This document shows, one piece after another, positions 8,828 to 17,608 of a stretch of DNA of 64,000 nucleotides (its first letter is position 1; each line of letters opens with the position of its first letter). The DNA comes from Actinomycetota bacterium (GTDB lineage: Bacteria; Actinomycetota; Actinomycetes; Propionibacteriales; Nocardioidaceae). The stretch is taken from assembly GCA_009701885.1 (NCBI GenBank), contig WLJH01000005.1, positions 62,001 to 126,000 on the forward strand, in the 5' to 3' direction. Under the pieces are notes generated by a model. The model ran no database searches, had not been told where the DNA came from, and worked only from the letters and a program-made list of their open reading frames with translations. The position numbers were made by a program, and so were the translations under genes.

Positions 8828-11143
8828 GTGACTGGCAAGCGCAGGGCCCCAGGGCCGGCCGTGAAGAAGACCGCGGCGTCCGGCAAGGGCGCGACGAGCG
8901 GCAAGGGTGCCGGCACGGCGCCGCGCACCTGGAAGCAGCGCGGGCTCTCGGTGCTCAAGTGGGGCACCGTGGTGGGGCTCGTGATGGCGCTGCTCGCCGG
9001 CGGTGCCTTCTTCTACCTCTACCAGGCAGTCGAGATCCCCGATCCCAACGAGGACTTCGAGACCCAGACCTCACTGATCTTCTACGCCGACGGCGAGACC
9101 GAGCTGGGCAGCTTCGCCCGCCAGGACCGCACGATCATCTCCTACGACGAGATGCCGGAGTCGATCAAGGACGCGGTGGTCGCCGCGGAGAACCAGACCT
9201 TCTGGACCGACTCGGGCATCGACGTGCGCGGCATCCTGCGCGCCGCGGTCAACAACGCCGCCGGCAACGACACCCAGGGCGCCTCGACCATCACCCAGCA
9301 GTACGTCAAGGTCCTCTACCTCAGCCAGGAGCAGTCCTACAGCCGCAAGCTCAAGGAGGCGATCCTCGCCCTGAAGCTGCAGCGGCAGATCTCCAAGACC
9401 GAGCTGCTGGCCAACTACCTCAACACCATCTACTACGGCCGCGGTGCCTACGGCGTCGAGGCGGCCGCCCAGGCCTACTTCGACAAGCCGGCCAAGAAGC
9501 TGGACCTGCGCGAGTCCGCGGTCCTGGCCACCGTCATCAACAACCCCACGCGCTTCGACCCCGCCAACGGCCGGGACGCCAAGGAGGCGCTGAAGGGCCG
9601 CTACGAGTACGTCCTGGACTCGATGGCCGAGCTCGGCTCGATCAGCGCCGAGGAGCGGGACAAGGCGCTCAAGCGCCTGCCGACCTTCCCCGAGATCGAG
9701 GCCGAGTCGGCGTACGGCGGCCAGCGCGGCCACATGCTCACCCTGGTGCGCAACGAGTTGCTGCGCCTGGGCTACAGCGAGGACCAGATCGACGGCGGCG
9801 GCCTGCGGGTCACCACGACCCTCAGCGAGGAGGCGATGACCGCGGCGCAGGAGGCCGTGGTCGAGGCGCGCCCCGAGGGCTTCGGCGACAAGCAGCTGCA
9901 CGTCGGCACCGCCAGCGTCGAGGTCGGCACCGGCCGGCTGCTCGGCTTCTACGCCGGTCAGGACTACCTCGACTCCCAGATCAACTGGGCGGTCTCCGGC
10001 GGCATGGTCGGCTCGACGATGAAGCCGGTCACCCTGGCCGCGGCGATGAAGGAGGGCTTCTCCCTCAACGACACCTTCGCGGGGACCTCGCCCTACGTCT
10101 TCCCCGACGGCCTCGAGGTCACCAACCCCTCGGGTCCCTACCCGGCCCGGGTCAACGCGATCGCGGCCATGGAGGACTCCATCAACACCGCCTTCGTGGA
10201 CATGTCCGAGGCGCTCGGCGGACCCGAGAAGATCCACAAGATGGCCCTCGAGCTCGGCATCCCGCCGACCGAGCGCGACCAGCGCTACCCCGGCATCCCC
10301 GCGACCAGCCGCGACCTCATGCCCGACGACACCCTCTTCACGCTCGGCCGCGCGCGCATCAGCCCGATCAACATGGCCAACACCTACGCCACCATCGCCA
10401 ACGGCGGCCGGCGCGCGGAGGTGCACGTGATCGAGAAGGTGGAGCTGGCCGACGGCACCGTCGACTACGAGTTCGACGAGGAGGCCGAGCGGGTCCTCGA
10501 CGAGGACATCGCCGCCGACGTCTCGTACGCGATGCAGCAGACGGTCGCCAACGGCTCGGGCCAGACCGTCCTGCCGCTGGGTCGTCCGGCCGCGGGCAAG
10601 ACCGGCACCGCGACCAACAGCGACGACGACGTCTCCTCGGCCTGGTTCGTCGGCTACACCCCGCAGGTCGCCACCGCGGTGATGTACGTCCGCGGTGACG
10701 GCGACGACCAGCTCGACACCTGGCTGCCGTCCTACTTCGGCTCCGGCTTCCCCGCGCAGACCTGGCTGGCGCTGATGACCCGGATGATGGAGGGCGTGGA
10801 GGTCGAGGACTTCCCGGACCCGGTCTTCGTCGACGGCGACGCCCCCGAGGGCTACGAGCCCACGACGGCTCCCCCCAGCCCGACCCGACGTCCCTCGCCG
10901 ACTCGGGCCCCCCAGCCGACCGAGTCCGCGGAGCCGACCGAGGAGCCCACCGAGTCGGCGGAGCCGACCCAGGAGCCCACCGACGGCGGTCCGTGCGAGG
11001 GGCTGCTGTGCCCCTCGGACTCCTCCGAGCCGTCGCCGAGCGGGGGGCCGACGCAGTCCTCCTCGCCGAGCCCCAGCGGCAATCCCGGGGGCGGCGCCTC
11101 GAGCAGCGCGCAGCCGGAGTCCCGCCGCGAAGACGTCCCGTGA
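8828..11143 (+). CDS. Class A penicillin-binding protein (transglycosylase/transpeptidase)
   Basis: Polymerises glycan strands and cross-links peptidoglycan at the outer face of the membrane. GTG 8828 gives 771 aa. A lysine-rich cytoplasmic tail is followed by one membrane anchor (about residues 45-70, VVGLVMALLAGGAFFYLYQ). The GT51 transglycosylase has the glutamate in VVAAENQTFW, QRQISKTELLANYLNTIYYG and GAYGVEAAAQ. The transpeptidase has STMK (Ser396), SIN (451-453) and KTGT (Lys591). The last 90 residues are a Pro/Thr/Ser/Glu-rich extracellular tail with imperfect ESAEPT repeats. A TACCCT box at 8769-8774 is a plausible -10. The GT87-type gene starts 22 bases downstream, so the two probably form an operon. 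Confidence 0.93.
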   Translation: MTGKRRAPGPAVKKTAASGKGATSGKGAGTAPRTWKQRGLSVLKWGTVVGLVMALLAGGAFFYLYQAVEIPDPNEDFETQTSLIFYADGETELGSFARQDRTIISYDEMPESIKDAVVAAENQTFWTDSGIDVRGILRAAVNNAAGNDTQGASTITQQYVKVLYLSQEQSYSRKLKEAILALKLQRQISKTELLANYLNTIYYGRGAYGVEAAAQAYFDKPAKKLDLRESAVLATVINNPTRFDPANGRDAKEALKGRYEYVLDSMAELGSISAEERDKALKRLPTFPEIEAESAYGGQRGHMLTLVRNELLRLGYSEDQIDGGGLRVTTTLSEEAMTAAQEAVVEARPEGFGDKQLHVGTASVEVGTGRLLGFYAGQDYLDSQINWAVSGGMVGSTMKPVTLAAAMKEGFSLNDTFAGTSPYVFPDGLEVTNPSGPYPARVNAIAAMEDSINTAFVDMSEALGGPEKIHKMALELGIPPTERDQRYPGIPATSRDLMPDDTLFTLGRARISPINMANTYATIANGGRRAEVHVIEKVELADGTVDYEFDEEAERVLDEDIAADVSYAMQQTVANGSGQTVLPLGRPAAGKTGTATNSDDDVSSAWFVGYTPQVATAVMYVRGDGDDQLDTWLPSYFGSGFPAQTWLALMTRMMEGVEVEDFPDPVFVDGDAPEGYEPTTAPPSPTRRPSPTRAPQPTESAEPTEEPTESAEPTQEPTDGGPCEGLLCPSDSSEPSPSGGPTQSSSPSPSGNPGGGASSSAQPESRREDVP

Positions 11144-11165
11144 CCGCGGCCCGGGCCTGCCGACG

Positions 11166-12617
11166 ATGAGCGAGCCGGACGGTTCCTCGCCGATGCCGGA
11201 AGCGTCACGTCGTACGTCGGTGGGAGCCGCGGAGGACGGGGTCGTCCGCGTCCTCAGCGAGGTCGCCGGGGGGCCGGCCGGTGCGCACTCGCGCGGGCAC
11301 CGGTGGTGGACCCCGGTGCGGGTCCTCCTGGCGCTGACCGCGGTCGTCTTCGCCCTGGGCATGGTGCAGAAGGCCAGCTGCTTCGAGGACGGGTGGACCG
11401 ACGGAGAGCAGCGCTTCACGCACATGTGCTACTCCGACCTGCCCTACCTCTACACGGGTCGGGGCCTCGCGGAGCTGGCCTGGCCCTACACCGACGACGC
11501 GGAGGTGCGCGAGCGCTACCCCGAGGTGATGGAGTACCCCGTCGGGATCTCCTACTGGGCGTGGGGCTCCGCCTGGGTCGCCCAGCTCGTGACCGGGGGC
11601 GCGGACCTCGACGAGCGGCGGCAGCAGCCGACCGACACCCTCTTCGGCGACCCCGAGGTGCAGGAGGAGATCCGGGCGTTCGTGGTCGTCAACGCCCTCG
11701 GCTTCGCGGTGCTCGCGCTGCTCTCGACCTGGCTGCTGGCCCGCGTCGACCCGCGCCGGCCGTGGGACGCGGCCGCCTTCGCGGCCGCGCCGGTGCTGGC
11801 GCTGACCGCGCTGGTCAACTGGGACCTCCCGGCCGTGGTGCTGGTCGCCGGGGCGCTGTGGGCGTGGTCGCGCGACCGGCCGGTGCTCACCGGCGTGCTG
11901 ATCGGCCTGGGCACCGCGACCAAGCTCTACCCGCTCTTCCTGCTCGGAGGGGTGCTCGTGCTGGCCTGGCGGCGGCGCGACCTGAAGCCCTTCGGGCTGG
12001 CCGTCGTCGCGGCGGCGGTGAGCTGGCTGCTGGTGGACCTCCCGGCGATGCTCACGGGCTTCGCGCAGTGGAAGGTCTTCTGGAGCTTCAACTCCGACCG
12101 TGGCGCGGACCTGGGCTCCGTGTGGCTCGTGGCCGCGCAGGCCTTCGACCTCGACATCTCCCCCGACACCATCAACACCGTCTCGCTCGTGCTGTTCGGT
12201 GCCTGGTGCCTGGGCGTGGCCGCGATCGGCGTGCTCGCACCCCGCACCCCCACACTGGCCCAGCTCGGGCTGCTGGTGGTCGCCGGGTTCCTGCTGGTCA
12301 ACAAGGTCTACTCGCCGCAGTACGTCCTGTGGCTCCTGCCGCTCGCCGTCCTCGCCGTGCCCCGCTGGCGCGACCAGCTGGTCTGGCAGGGCACCGAGGT
12401 CCTCTACTTCGCCTCCGTCTGGTGGTACCTCGGCGGGGAGCTGGCTCCCGGGGGCGGCGAGGACGCCGGGTTCTACTGGCTGGCGATCCTGGTCCGGGTG
12501 GCCGGGGAGGTCTACCTCTGCGCGCTGGTCGTGCGGGACCTGTGGCGGCGGGAGGGGGAGGGGTCCGGGGGTGAACCGGGATACTCCGAATCAGAATTGA
12601 TGCCCAGCTCGCGCTGA
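11166..12617 (+). CDS. GT87/DUF2029 family integral membrane glycosyltransferase
   Basis: A 483-aa polytopic membrane protein with roughly ten hydrophobic segments, the first at about residues 52-70. A conserved-looking loop CYSDLPYLYTGRGLAE (about 86-101) and the motif GLGTATKLYPLFLLGGVLVLAWRRRD (about 246-271) are typical of the DUF2029/GT87 group. These enzymes use polyprenyl-phosphate sugars, often mannose, outside the membrane. The acceptor is not predictable. Position directly after a class A PBP suggests a cell-envelope role. The stop codon lies inside a long hairpin shared with the convergent alanine-racemase-like gene. Confidence 0.8.
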   Translation: MSEPDGSSPMPEASRRTSVGAAEDGVVRVLSEVAGGPAGAHSRGHRWWTPVRVLLALTAVVFALGMVQKASCFEDGWTDGEQRFTHMCYSDLPYLYTGRGLAELAWPYTDDAEVRERYPEVMEYPVGISYWAWGSAWVAQLVTGGADLDERRQQPTDTLFGDPEVQEEIRAFVVVNALGFAVLALLSTWLLARVDPRRPWDAAAFAAAPVLALTALVNWDLPAVVLVAGALWAWSRDRPVLTGVLIGLGTATKLYPLFLLGGVLVLAWRRRDLKPFGLAVVAAAVSWLLVDLPAMLTGFAQWKVFWSFNSDRGADLGSVWLVAAQAFDLDISPDTINTVSLVLFGAWCLGVAAIGVLAPRTPTLAQLGLLVVAGFLLVNKVYSPQYVLWLLPLAVLAVPRWRDQLVWQGTEVLYFASVWWYLGGELAPGGGEDAGFYWLAILVRVAGEVYLCALVVRDLWRREGEGSGGEPGYSESELMPSSR

Positions 12618-12636
12618 GCATCAGAAATGATTCGGA
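12585..12636. terminator. Long imperfect hairpin between convergent genes
   Basis: TCCGAATCA (12585-12593) pairs with TGATTCGGA (12628-12636), and inside it GATGC pairs with GCATC and CAGC with GCTG, giving a stacked hairpin that contains the stop codon of the GT87-type gene. It is AT-richer than its surroundings and is probably a bidirectional terminator. Confidence 0.6.
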
Positions 12637-12654
12637 CTACCCCGATCGGCGGCC

Positions 12655-13764
12655 TCAGACCACGTCCACCCGGTCGAACGCGGTGATCGTGTAGCGCACC
12701 CGGACGTCGAGCTGCTCGCCGACGACCGGCACGCGTGACCCGCTGGGCACGAAGAGCATCGAGGCCTGCATGTGCGGCGGCTCGGCGAAGAGCCGCTGCT
12801 TGCCGTCGAGGGAGAACGGCGAGCGGACGAAGCCGAGCGCGTCCAGGCCGCCGCGGGCCAGGGTGCCGGCGCGGCCCTTGAGGCCGAGGTCGCCCGAGGG
12901 GGCCTCGAGCCCGATGCCGTGGGCGGTGCCGCCGGAGACGACGAGCAGGTGCCCGGACTTCGGCGCGGTGCGGCCGCGGTAGCCGAAGGCGTCGCCGCGC
13001 TCCACCGGGTGCACGTCGAGCACGGTCGAGGTGACCCGCAGCGCCCCGCGGTCGCCCAGCCACAGGCCGGTGCCGATGCGGGGGCGGAAGGTGAAGTCGG
13101 GCCAGCGGTGCCGCAGCGTCGCCAGCTCCTCCTCGGTGAGGTGGGAGACCCAGATGGTGTGGGCGCCCTGCCCTCCCGTCGGGCCCGTCTCGGGCAGCCC
13201 GGCTCCGACGACGTCGTTGAGCAGCCGGTCGACCTCGGTGACGTGCGTGCCCTGGCCCAGCGGCAGGTGCAGGGCCACGCCCTCCAGCCGGGCGCCGCGG
13301 CCCTGGAGGTGCTCGGCAGCGGTCCACAGCTCGCGGGCGGTCAGCCCGTGGCGCTGCATCGAGGTCGAGCGCTCCAGGACGAACCGGGCGTCGGGGCGGC
13401 GCGCGAGCAGGTCGCCGAGGTCCTCGAGCCGGGAGACGGTGTGGACCAGGCGGCGGGCGAGCCGGTCGTCGGCGAGGGCGTCCACGGCCGGGCCGAAGGG
13501 GCGCCACGGCGTCAGGACGAGCAGGCTGCCGTCGTACCGGCTGGAGACGTGGGAGAGCTCGGCGTAGGTGCCGACGGCGATCGTGTCGGCGGTGGTCGGC
13601 GCGAGGTCCTGGTCGAGCAGCCACTGGGTACGCCGGGCCAGGCGGCCGAGCGTGAAGCCGTAGCCGTTGCCCTTGCAGACCGGGACCAGGCCGGGGTGGG
13701 CCTCGGCGGTGGCGCGCAGGTGGGAGCGCCAGCGCTCGCCGTCGACGGTGAGGGTGAGGCTCAT
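12655..13764 (-). CDS. Alanine racemase-like PLP-dependent protein (fold type III)
   Basis: The 369-aa protein shows the fold-type III PLP-lysine motif near the N-terminus, VPVCKGNGYGFTLG (Lys31), matching 'KANAYGHG' of alanine racemase. Substrate-binding segments follow, such as LHLPLG (where Alr has LHLKIDTGM-type motifs) and RIGTGLWLGDRG. The C-terminal domain has GDAFGYRGR, which may correspond to the second catalytic region. It departs from housekeeping Alr at several key motifs, so racemisation of alanine is uncertain. It may act on another amino acid or only bind PLP. It lies 28 bases after the FemXAB gene on the same strand, which suggests a shared job in the peptide part of the cell wall. 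Confidence 0.75.
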   Translation of the reverse strand: MSLTLTVDGERWRSHLRATAEAHPGLVPVCKGNGYGFTLGRLARRTQWLLDQDLAPTTADTIAVGTYAELSHVSSRYDGSLLVLTPWRPFGPAVDALADDRLARRLVHTVSRLEDLGDLLARRPDARFVLERSTSMQRHGLTARELWTAAEHLQGRGARLEGVALHLPLGQGTHVTEVDRLLNDVVGAGLPETGPTGGQGAHTIWVSHLTEEELATLRHRWPDFTFRPRIGTGLWLGDRGALRVTSTVLDVHPVERGDAFGYRGRTAPKSGHLLVVSGGTAHGIGLEAPSGDLGLKGRAGTLARGGLDALGFVRSPFSLDGKQRLFAEPPHMQASMLFVPSGSRVPVVGEQLDVRVRYTITAFDRVDVV

Positions 13765-13792
13765 CGGGTGCCCACCCGCCTTGCGGTCCCGC

Positions 13793-14971
13793 TCATCGGC
13801 GGGCCATGTAGAGCTCGAAGGCCTTGTAGAGCGGCCGGCTCAGCGGGAGGTCCCACTCGCCGGCGTACTCCACGGCCTGGCCGCCGGTGCCGACCTTGAA
13901 CTGGATCAGCCCGACGTGGGAGTCCTCGGAGTCGAGGGTGTCGGTGATGCCGCGCAGGTCGTAGACGTGGGCACCGGACGCGAGGGCGTCGCGGACCATC
14001 GCCCACTGCACCGCGTTGGACCCGCGGACCTCGCGCTTGTCGGTGGACGAGGCACCGTAGGAGTACCAGGAGTGGGTACCGACGCGGATCGCGATGGTCG
14101 CGGCGACCAGGTCACCCTCGTGACGCGCCTCGTAGAGCCGGATCCGGTCCGCCTGGCCGACCGCCTCGCCGTCGGCGGCCAGCGCCTCGACCATGGTGCG
14201 GAAGTACGGCAGCGGGCGCGGGGTGAAGTGGTCGCGCTGCGCGGTGTGGACGTAGAGCGCGTGGAAGTCCGCGAGCCGGGCCAGGGCGTCCTCGCGGCCG
14301 GTGCTCGCCGTGACCTGGACGCCCTCCTTGGCCGCCTTCTTGATGTTGCGCCGCCACAGCTGGTTCATGCCCTTGAGGATGTCGTCCTCGCTCTTCGGCT
14401 TCCCGTCCGCGTCGACGAGCGGGACCTGGAAGACGAACTGCGGCTGACCCGCGGCGAAGCCGCCCTCGGCGACCTGCTGGCGCCAGCCGAGCTCGCGCAG
14501 CTGGGTGAGCACCCGCGCGCCGGCGGGGTCACGCTCGAGCGGGGCGAGGTCGCCCAGGCGGCGTACGCCGTCGTCGGCGATGCCGTCCTTGACCTGCTGC
14601 GCGCTCCAGCGCGCAGTCACCACCGGCGGGCCGATCCGCAGGCCGAAGGCGCCCCGTGCCTTCACGTGCGCGGCGAGCGGGGTGAGTGCGTCGGCGAGGT
14701 CGAGGTCGGCCCAGTCGAGGACCGGACCCTCGGGGACGTAGGCGAGGTAGCGCTTGACCTTGGGCAGCTGCCGGTAGAGCACCAGCGCGGCGCCGACGAG
14801 GGTCTCGCCGTCGAAGAAGCCGACCGACTCGCGGCGCCACTCGGCCTTGACCCGGCCCCAGCCAGGGGTCTGCAGGAAGCTGGCGCTGGGCCGGCTCGCG
14901 ACGTGGTCGCGATGGGTCGCCTCGTCGATCTCGCGGACCTGCAGGGGGGCGCGGGGGGAGTCGGCTGGCAC
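13793..14971 (-). CDS. FemXAB family aminoacyltransferase (peptidoglycan bridge formation)
   Basis: Fem proteins move amino acids from aminoacyl-tRNA to lipid II to build the interpeptide bridge. The 392-aa protein has two GNAT-like lobes. The first opens with SFLQTPGWGRVKAEW (about 31-45). The second contains MNQLWRRNIKKAAKEGVQV (about 221-239), the usual Fem 'R.NIKKA...GV' motif, and YSYGASSTDKREVRGSNAVQWAMV. GTG 14971 was chosen over an upstream ATG at 14998 because TAACGT lies 7 bases before it. The nine extra residues of the longer form run through that promoter box. It is likely cotranscribed with the downstream racemase-like gene. Nocardioides-type walls carry a glycine bridge, which would fit. 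Confidence 0.85.
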   Translation of the reverse strand: MPADSPRAPLQVREIDEATHRDHVASRPSASFLQTPGWGRVKAEWRRESVGFFDGETLVGAALVLYRQLPKVKRYLAYVPEGPVLDWADLDLADALTPLAAHVKARGAFGLRIGPPVVTARWSAQQVKDGIADDGVRRLGDLAPLERDPAGARVLTQLRELGWRQQVAEGGFAAGQPQFVFQVPLVDADGKPKSEDDILKGMNQLWRRNIKKAAKEGVQVTASTGREDALARLADFHALYVHTAQRDHFTPRPLPYFRTMVEALAADGEAVGQADRIRLYEARHEGDLVAATIAIRVGTHSWYSYGASSTDKREVRGSNAVQWAMVRDALASGAHVYDLRGITDTLDSEDSHVGLIQFKVGTGGQAVEYAGEWDLPLSRPLYKAFELYMARR

Positions 14972-14978
14972 GGGTCGG

Positions 14979-14984
14979 ACGTTA
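14979..14984 (-). promoter_or_regulatory. -10 box of leaderless FemXAB promoter
   Basis: TAACGT on the minus strand ends 7 bases before the GTG at 14971. Confidence 0.45.
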
Positions 14985-15046
14985 CCGCGGTGCGGCACCC
15001 GGCCGGTGGGCGGTCGGAGGCCGGTCGCCCGCGGGCCAGGGTCGGG

Positions 15047-15844
15047 TCACACCCGCTCGCGCAGCCAGGCGAAGTCGGCCAGGTGCGCCTCGGCGGGCCC
15101 GGGGGTCTCGCACACCACGGGCGCACCGGCGTCGCGGACGACCGCGGCCAGCAGGTCGGGGTCGATCTCACCGGCGCCGAAGCTCGCGTGCCGGTCGGCC
15201 CCGGAGTCGAAGGCGTCGCGGCTGTCGTTGGCGTGCACGAGGTCGATGCGACCCGTGATGGCGCGGACCTTCTCCACCACCGTCTCCAGCTCGTTGCCGC
15301 CGGCGTGGGCGTGGCAGGTGTCGAGGCAGAAGCCGACCATGTCGAAGCCTTCGGCCCCGGCGATGGCGTCCCAGACCCGGCCGATCCGCTCCAGGTGGCG
15401 GGTCATGGCGTTGTCACCGCCGGCGGTGTTCTCGATGAGCAGCGGGATGGTGATCTCGGTGGCCTCGACCGCCTTGCGCCAGTTGTCGAAGCCCTTCTCG
15501 GGGTCGTCGGCCTTGTTGACGTGCCCGCCGTGGACGATCAGACCCTTGGCGCCGATCTCGGTGGCCGCGGTCATGTGCTGCTGCAGCAGCTTGCGGCTGG
15601 GGATGCGGATGCGGTTGTTGGTCGTCGCGACGTTGACGATGTAGGGCGCGTGGACGTAGAGGTCCACCCCCGCCGCCTCCGCGTCGGCGCGCAGCTTCTC
15701 CGCCCCGCCCGGGTAGCGGACCTCGGGGCCCTTGTAGCCCTGCGGGTCGCCGAGGAAGAACTGCACCAGCGGCGCCTGGCGTGCCGCGGCCTCGGCCAGC
15801 GGGTCGTCCTGCTCCACGTGGGCGCCGATCCTCAGCTCGCTCAT
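15047..15844 (-). CDS. nfo: Endonuclease IV (AP endonuclease)
   Basis: A zinc-dependent TIM-barrel enzyme of base excision repair that cuts 5' of abasic sites. The 265-aa length is slightly below that of E. coli Nfo. Metal-ligand segments are in order: IGAHV (6-10), DLYVHAPYIVN (about 61-71), LIVHGGH (about 102-108), LLIENTAGG (about 134-142), GFCLDTCHAHAGG (about 171-183), DLVHANDS (about 201-208, DSrD) and ETPGP. ATG 15844 follows a TAGGCT box by 6 bases, so the transcript is leaderless. Neighbouring genes are not functionally linked in an obvious way. Confidence 0.93.
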   Translation of the reverse strand: MSELRIGAHVEQDDPLAEAAARQAPLVQFFLGDPQGYKGPEVRYPGGAEKLRADAEAAGVDLYVHAPYIVNVATTNNRIRIPSRKLLQQHMTAATEIGAKGLIVHGGHVNKADDPEKGFDNWRKAVEATEITIPLLIENTAGGDNAMTRHLERIGRVWDAIAGAEGFDMVGFCLDTCHAHAGGNELETVVEKVRAITGRIDLVHANDSRDAFDSGADRHASFGAGEIDPDLLAAVVRDAGAPVVCETPGPAEAHLADFAWLRERV

Positions 15845-15850
15845 GGCGCC

Positions 15851-15856
15851 AGCCTA
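15851..15856 (-). promoter_or_regulatory. -10 box of leaderless nfo promoter
   Basis: TAGGCT on the minus strand ends exactly 6 bases before the ATG of nfo; the same box and spacing recur at 46707-46712. Confidence 0.5.
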
Positions 15857-15945
15857 GGAGCGGTCGCCGACACCGGTCGGAGGGCGTCCGGGTCGAGGCA
15901 CCTCCGGACCGGGAGCGGACCATCCCCCTGCCGGGGACCCGGGGC

Positions 15946-16935
15946 TCAGGTCAGGAGGAGGGCGGTGACGAGCAGACCCAGCGCGAGCAGGAGCAGTGCC
16001 ACGGGGAGAGCCAGCGCGGCCGGGCCGGGGCGGGGGGCGGTGGGGCTCGTGGCGCGCATCCGGTCGCGGACGTCGGGGGTCGGACGGTCCCGGCTCCACG
16101 GAGGGCCGGGCGGCAGGTGGAGGGAGCGCAGGGCCGTGAGGGCGGTCGCGGCGTCGGCGGGCCGGCGGAACGGATCGGGGTCGCGGAGTGCCGCCAGGAG
16201 GGGAGCGAGGGGACCCGGCGGCAGGGGGGCATCGGGTCCGGCGGCGGTGAGGAGCTGGGTGCCGACCACGCCGACGGCGTACAGGTCCTGCGCGGGGGTG
16301 GGTGGACCGCCCGCGGCGAGCTCGGGGGCGAGGTAACCGTCGGTGCCGACCGGTCCCGGCGCCCGGGTCAGCCGCGCGTCGCCCACGACGACCGCGACCC
16401 CGAAGTCGGCCAGCAGCAGCCGCGGGCGCCCGGGGCCGGTCGGGTCGAGCAGCAGGTTGGCCGGCTTCACGTCGCGGTGGACGACGCCCGCGGCGTGCAC
16501 CGCTCGGAGGGCGTCGAGCAGCTGGTCGAGCAGCGCGGCGGCGTACGTCGTCGGGAGGGGGCCGTGCTCGAGCAGCAGGTCCTCGACCGTGCCGCCGCGG
16601 ACCAGGCTGGTCGCCAGTGCGACCCGGTCGTCCTCGGCGACCCAGCCGGTCGGTGACAGGACGTGGGGGTGCTCGATGCGCACCGACTGCTCGCGCACGA
16701 AGCGCAGCAGTGCCGCCGACCCCGGGTCGTGGTGGCCGCCGCGGAGCAGCTTGAGCGCGACCTCCTCGCCGGTGCGCCGGTCGGTGGCGCGCCACACCGT
16801 GCCCATGCCGCCGGTGCCGAGGTGGGAGTGCAGCGCGTAGCGGCCGGCGACGTCGCGCTCGCCGGACGGTGCGCCCGGGTCGCGGCCGGGTGGCCGGTGC
16901 GGGCGGCCGGGGGTGCGGGGTCGGGTCGGTGGCAT
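15946..16935 (-). CDS. Serine/threonine protein kinase, single C-terminal membrane anchor
   Basis: A 329-aa Hanks-type kinase. Glycine loop LGTGGMGTVW (39-48), invariant Lys62 in VALKLL, catalytic HRDVKPAN (153-160), DFG (177-179) and a P+1/APE-like segment GTDGYLAPELA (198-208) are all intact, so it should be active. One hydrophobic segment (about 300-326) ends the protein with almost nothing outside the membrane. It therefore lacks the PASTA or other sensor domains of PknB relatives, and input may come through partner proteins. The short proline/arginine-rich N-terminus (1-28) is disordered. The gene stands alone, divergent from rpsF. Confidence 0.88.
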   Translation of the reverse strand: MPPTRPRTPGRPHRPPGRDPGAPSGERDVAGRYALHSHLGTGGMGTVWRATDRRTGEEVALKLLRGGHHDPGSAALLRFVREQSVRIEHPHVLSPTGWVAEDDRVALATSLVRGGTVEDLLLEHGPLPTTYAAALLDQLLDALRAVHAAGVVHRDVKPANLLLDPTGPGRPRLLLADFGVAVVVGDARLTRAPGPVGTDGYLAPELAAGGPPTPAQDLYAVGVVGTQLLTAAGPDAPLPPGPLAPLLAALRDPDPFRRPADAATALTALRSLHLPPGPPWSRDRPTPDVRDRMRATSPTAPRPGPAALALPVALLLLALGLLVTALLLT

Positions 16936-17044
16936 CCTGGCCGCGCTCCTACCCCCTCGTCGCCCCGATCACGCCCGGGCCGAGCGGGGCTGTGGACAGG
17001 CCGCTGCCGTCGTCGCGGAATGGGCGGGGCCCCGCAGCCGCTGG

Positions 17045-17164
17045 TAGCCTGCACCGTCCCTCTCCGCGGGCCACCGATGGTCACCGGGCGGGGACACCGC
17101 CGGCGTCGCCGGCGGGACGCAAGCCCTCCTGCCACGGAGATGCCGTGGCCGCTCTAGTCCAGAG
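17045..17164 (+). promoter_or_regulatory. rpsF promoter and structured leader
   Basis: TAGCCT (17045-17050) is a plausible -10. The leader after it contains a GC-rich hairpin around 17094-17116 and a 7-bp hairpin GCCACGG/CCGTGGC (17131-17137/17143-17149) close to the ribosome binding site. Leaders of rpsF operons often bind the S6:S18 complex for autoregulation; whether this one does is not shown by the sequence. Confidence 0.35.
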
Positions 17165-17179
17165 GAGGTGGAGACCGCT

Positions 17180-17470
17180 TTGCGTGCTTACGAAGTCATG
17201 GTCATCCTCGACCCCAGCCTCGAGGAGCGCACCATCGCTCCCTCGCTCGAGAAGTACCTCGGTGTCGTGACCAAGGACGGCGGCTCTGTCGAGTCCGTCG
17301 ACGTCTGGGGTCGTCGTCGCCTGGCGTACGAGATCAAGAAGAACGCCGAGGCCATCTACGCCGTCATCTCGCTCAAGGCGGAGCCGGCCACGGTCAAGGA
17401 GCTCGACCGCCAGCTGACCCTCAACGAGGCGATCCTGCGCACCAAGGTCATCCGGCCCGACGCCCGCTGA
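17180..17470 (+). CDS. rpsF: 30S ribosomal protein S6
   Basis: S6 binds 16S rRNA with S18 in the platform of the small subunit. The 96-aa protein [16 protein letters not shown]... is full-length for the family, with conserved [20 protein letters not shown] (about 42-61). The start is a TTG at 17180: a near-perfect AGGAGGTG (17163-17170) lies 9 bases before it. The GTG at 17168 that would add four residues is part of that Shine-Dalgarno sequence itself. First gene of the rpsF-ssb-rpsR-rplI operon. Confidence 0.95.
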   Translation: MRAYEVMVILDPSLEERTIAPSLEKYLGVVTKDGGSVESVDVWGRRRLAYEIKKNAEAIYAVISLKAEPATVKELDRQLTLNEAILRTKVIRPDAR

Positions 17471-17608
17471 TCCCCTCGGGGACGCGGTCGTCTGTGGATG
17501 ACCCCTGTCGGTTGTCGGTCGGTCGCGGCAAGATCGCGACCTGACCGTACGGATCGGCACACCCGTCGGCCCCTCCGGGGTCGCACACCAACACGTTGGG
17601 AGACACCC

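Noticed and set aside
16991-17000. DnaA box (TGTGGACAG) upstream of rpsF
   Set aside because: A single site with one mismatch and no neighbours; too weak to call.
17140-17157. Leader peptide MPWPL before rpsF
   Set aside because: Five codons without a ribosome binding site, lying partly in a hairpin; no attenuation logic visible.
17168-17179. GTG start for rpsF at 17168
   Set aside because: The GTG is part of the Shine-Dalgarno sequence for the TTG at 17180, and the extra residues are absent from the S6 family.
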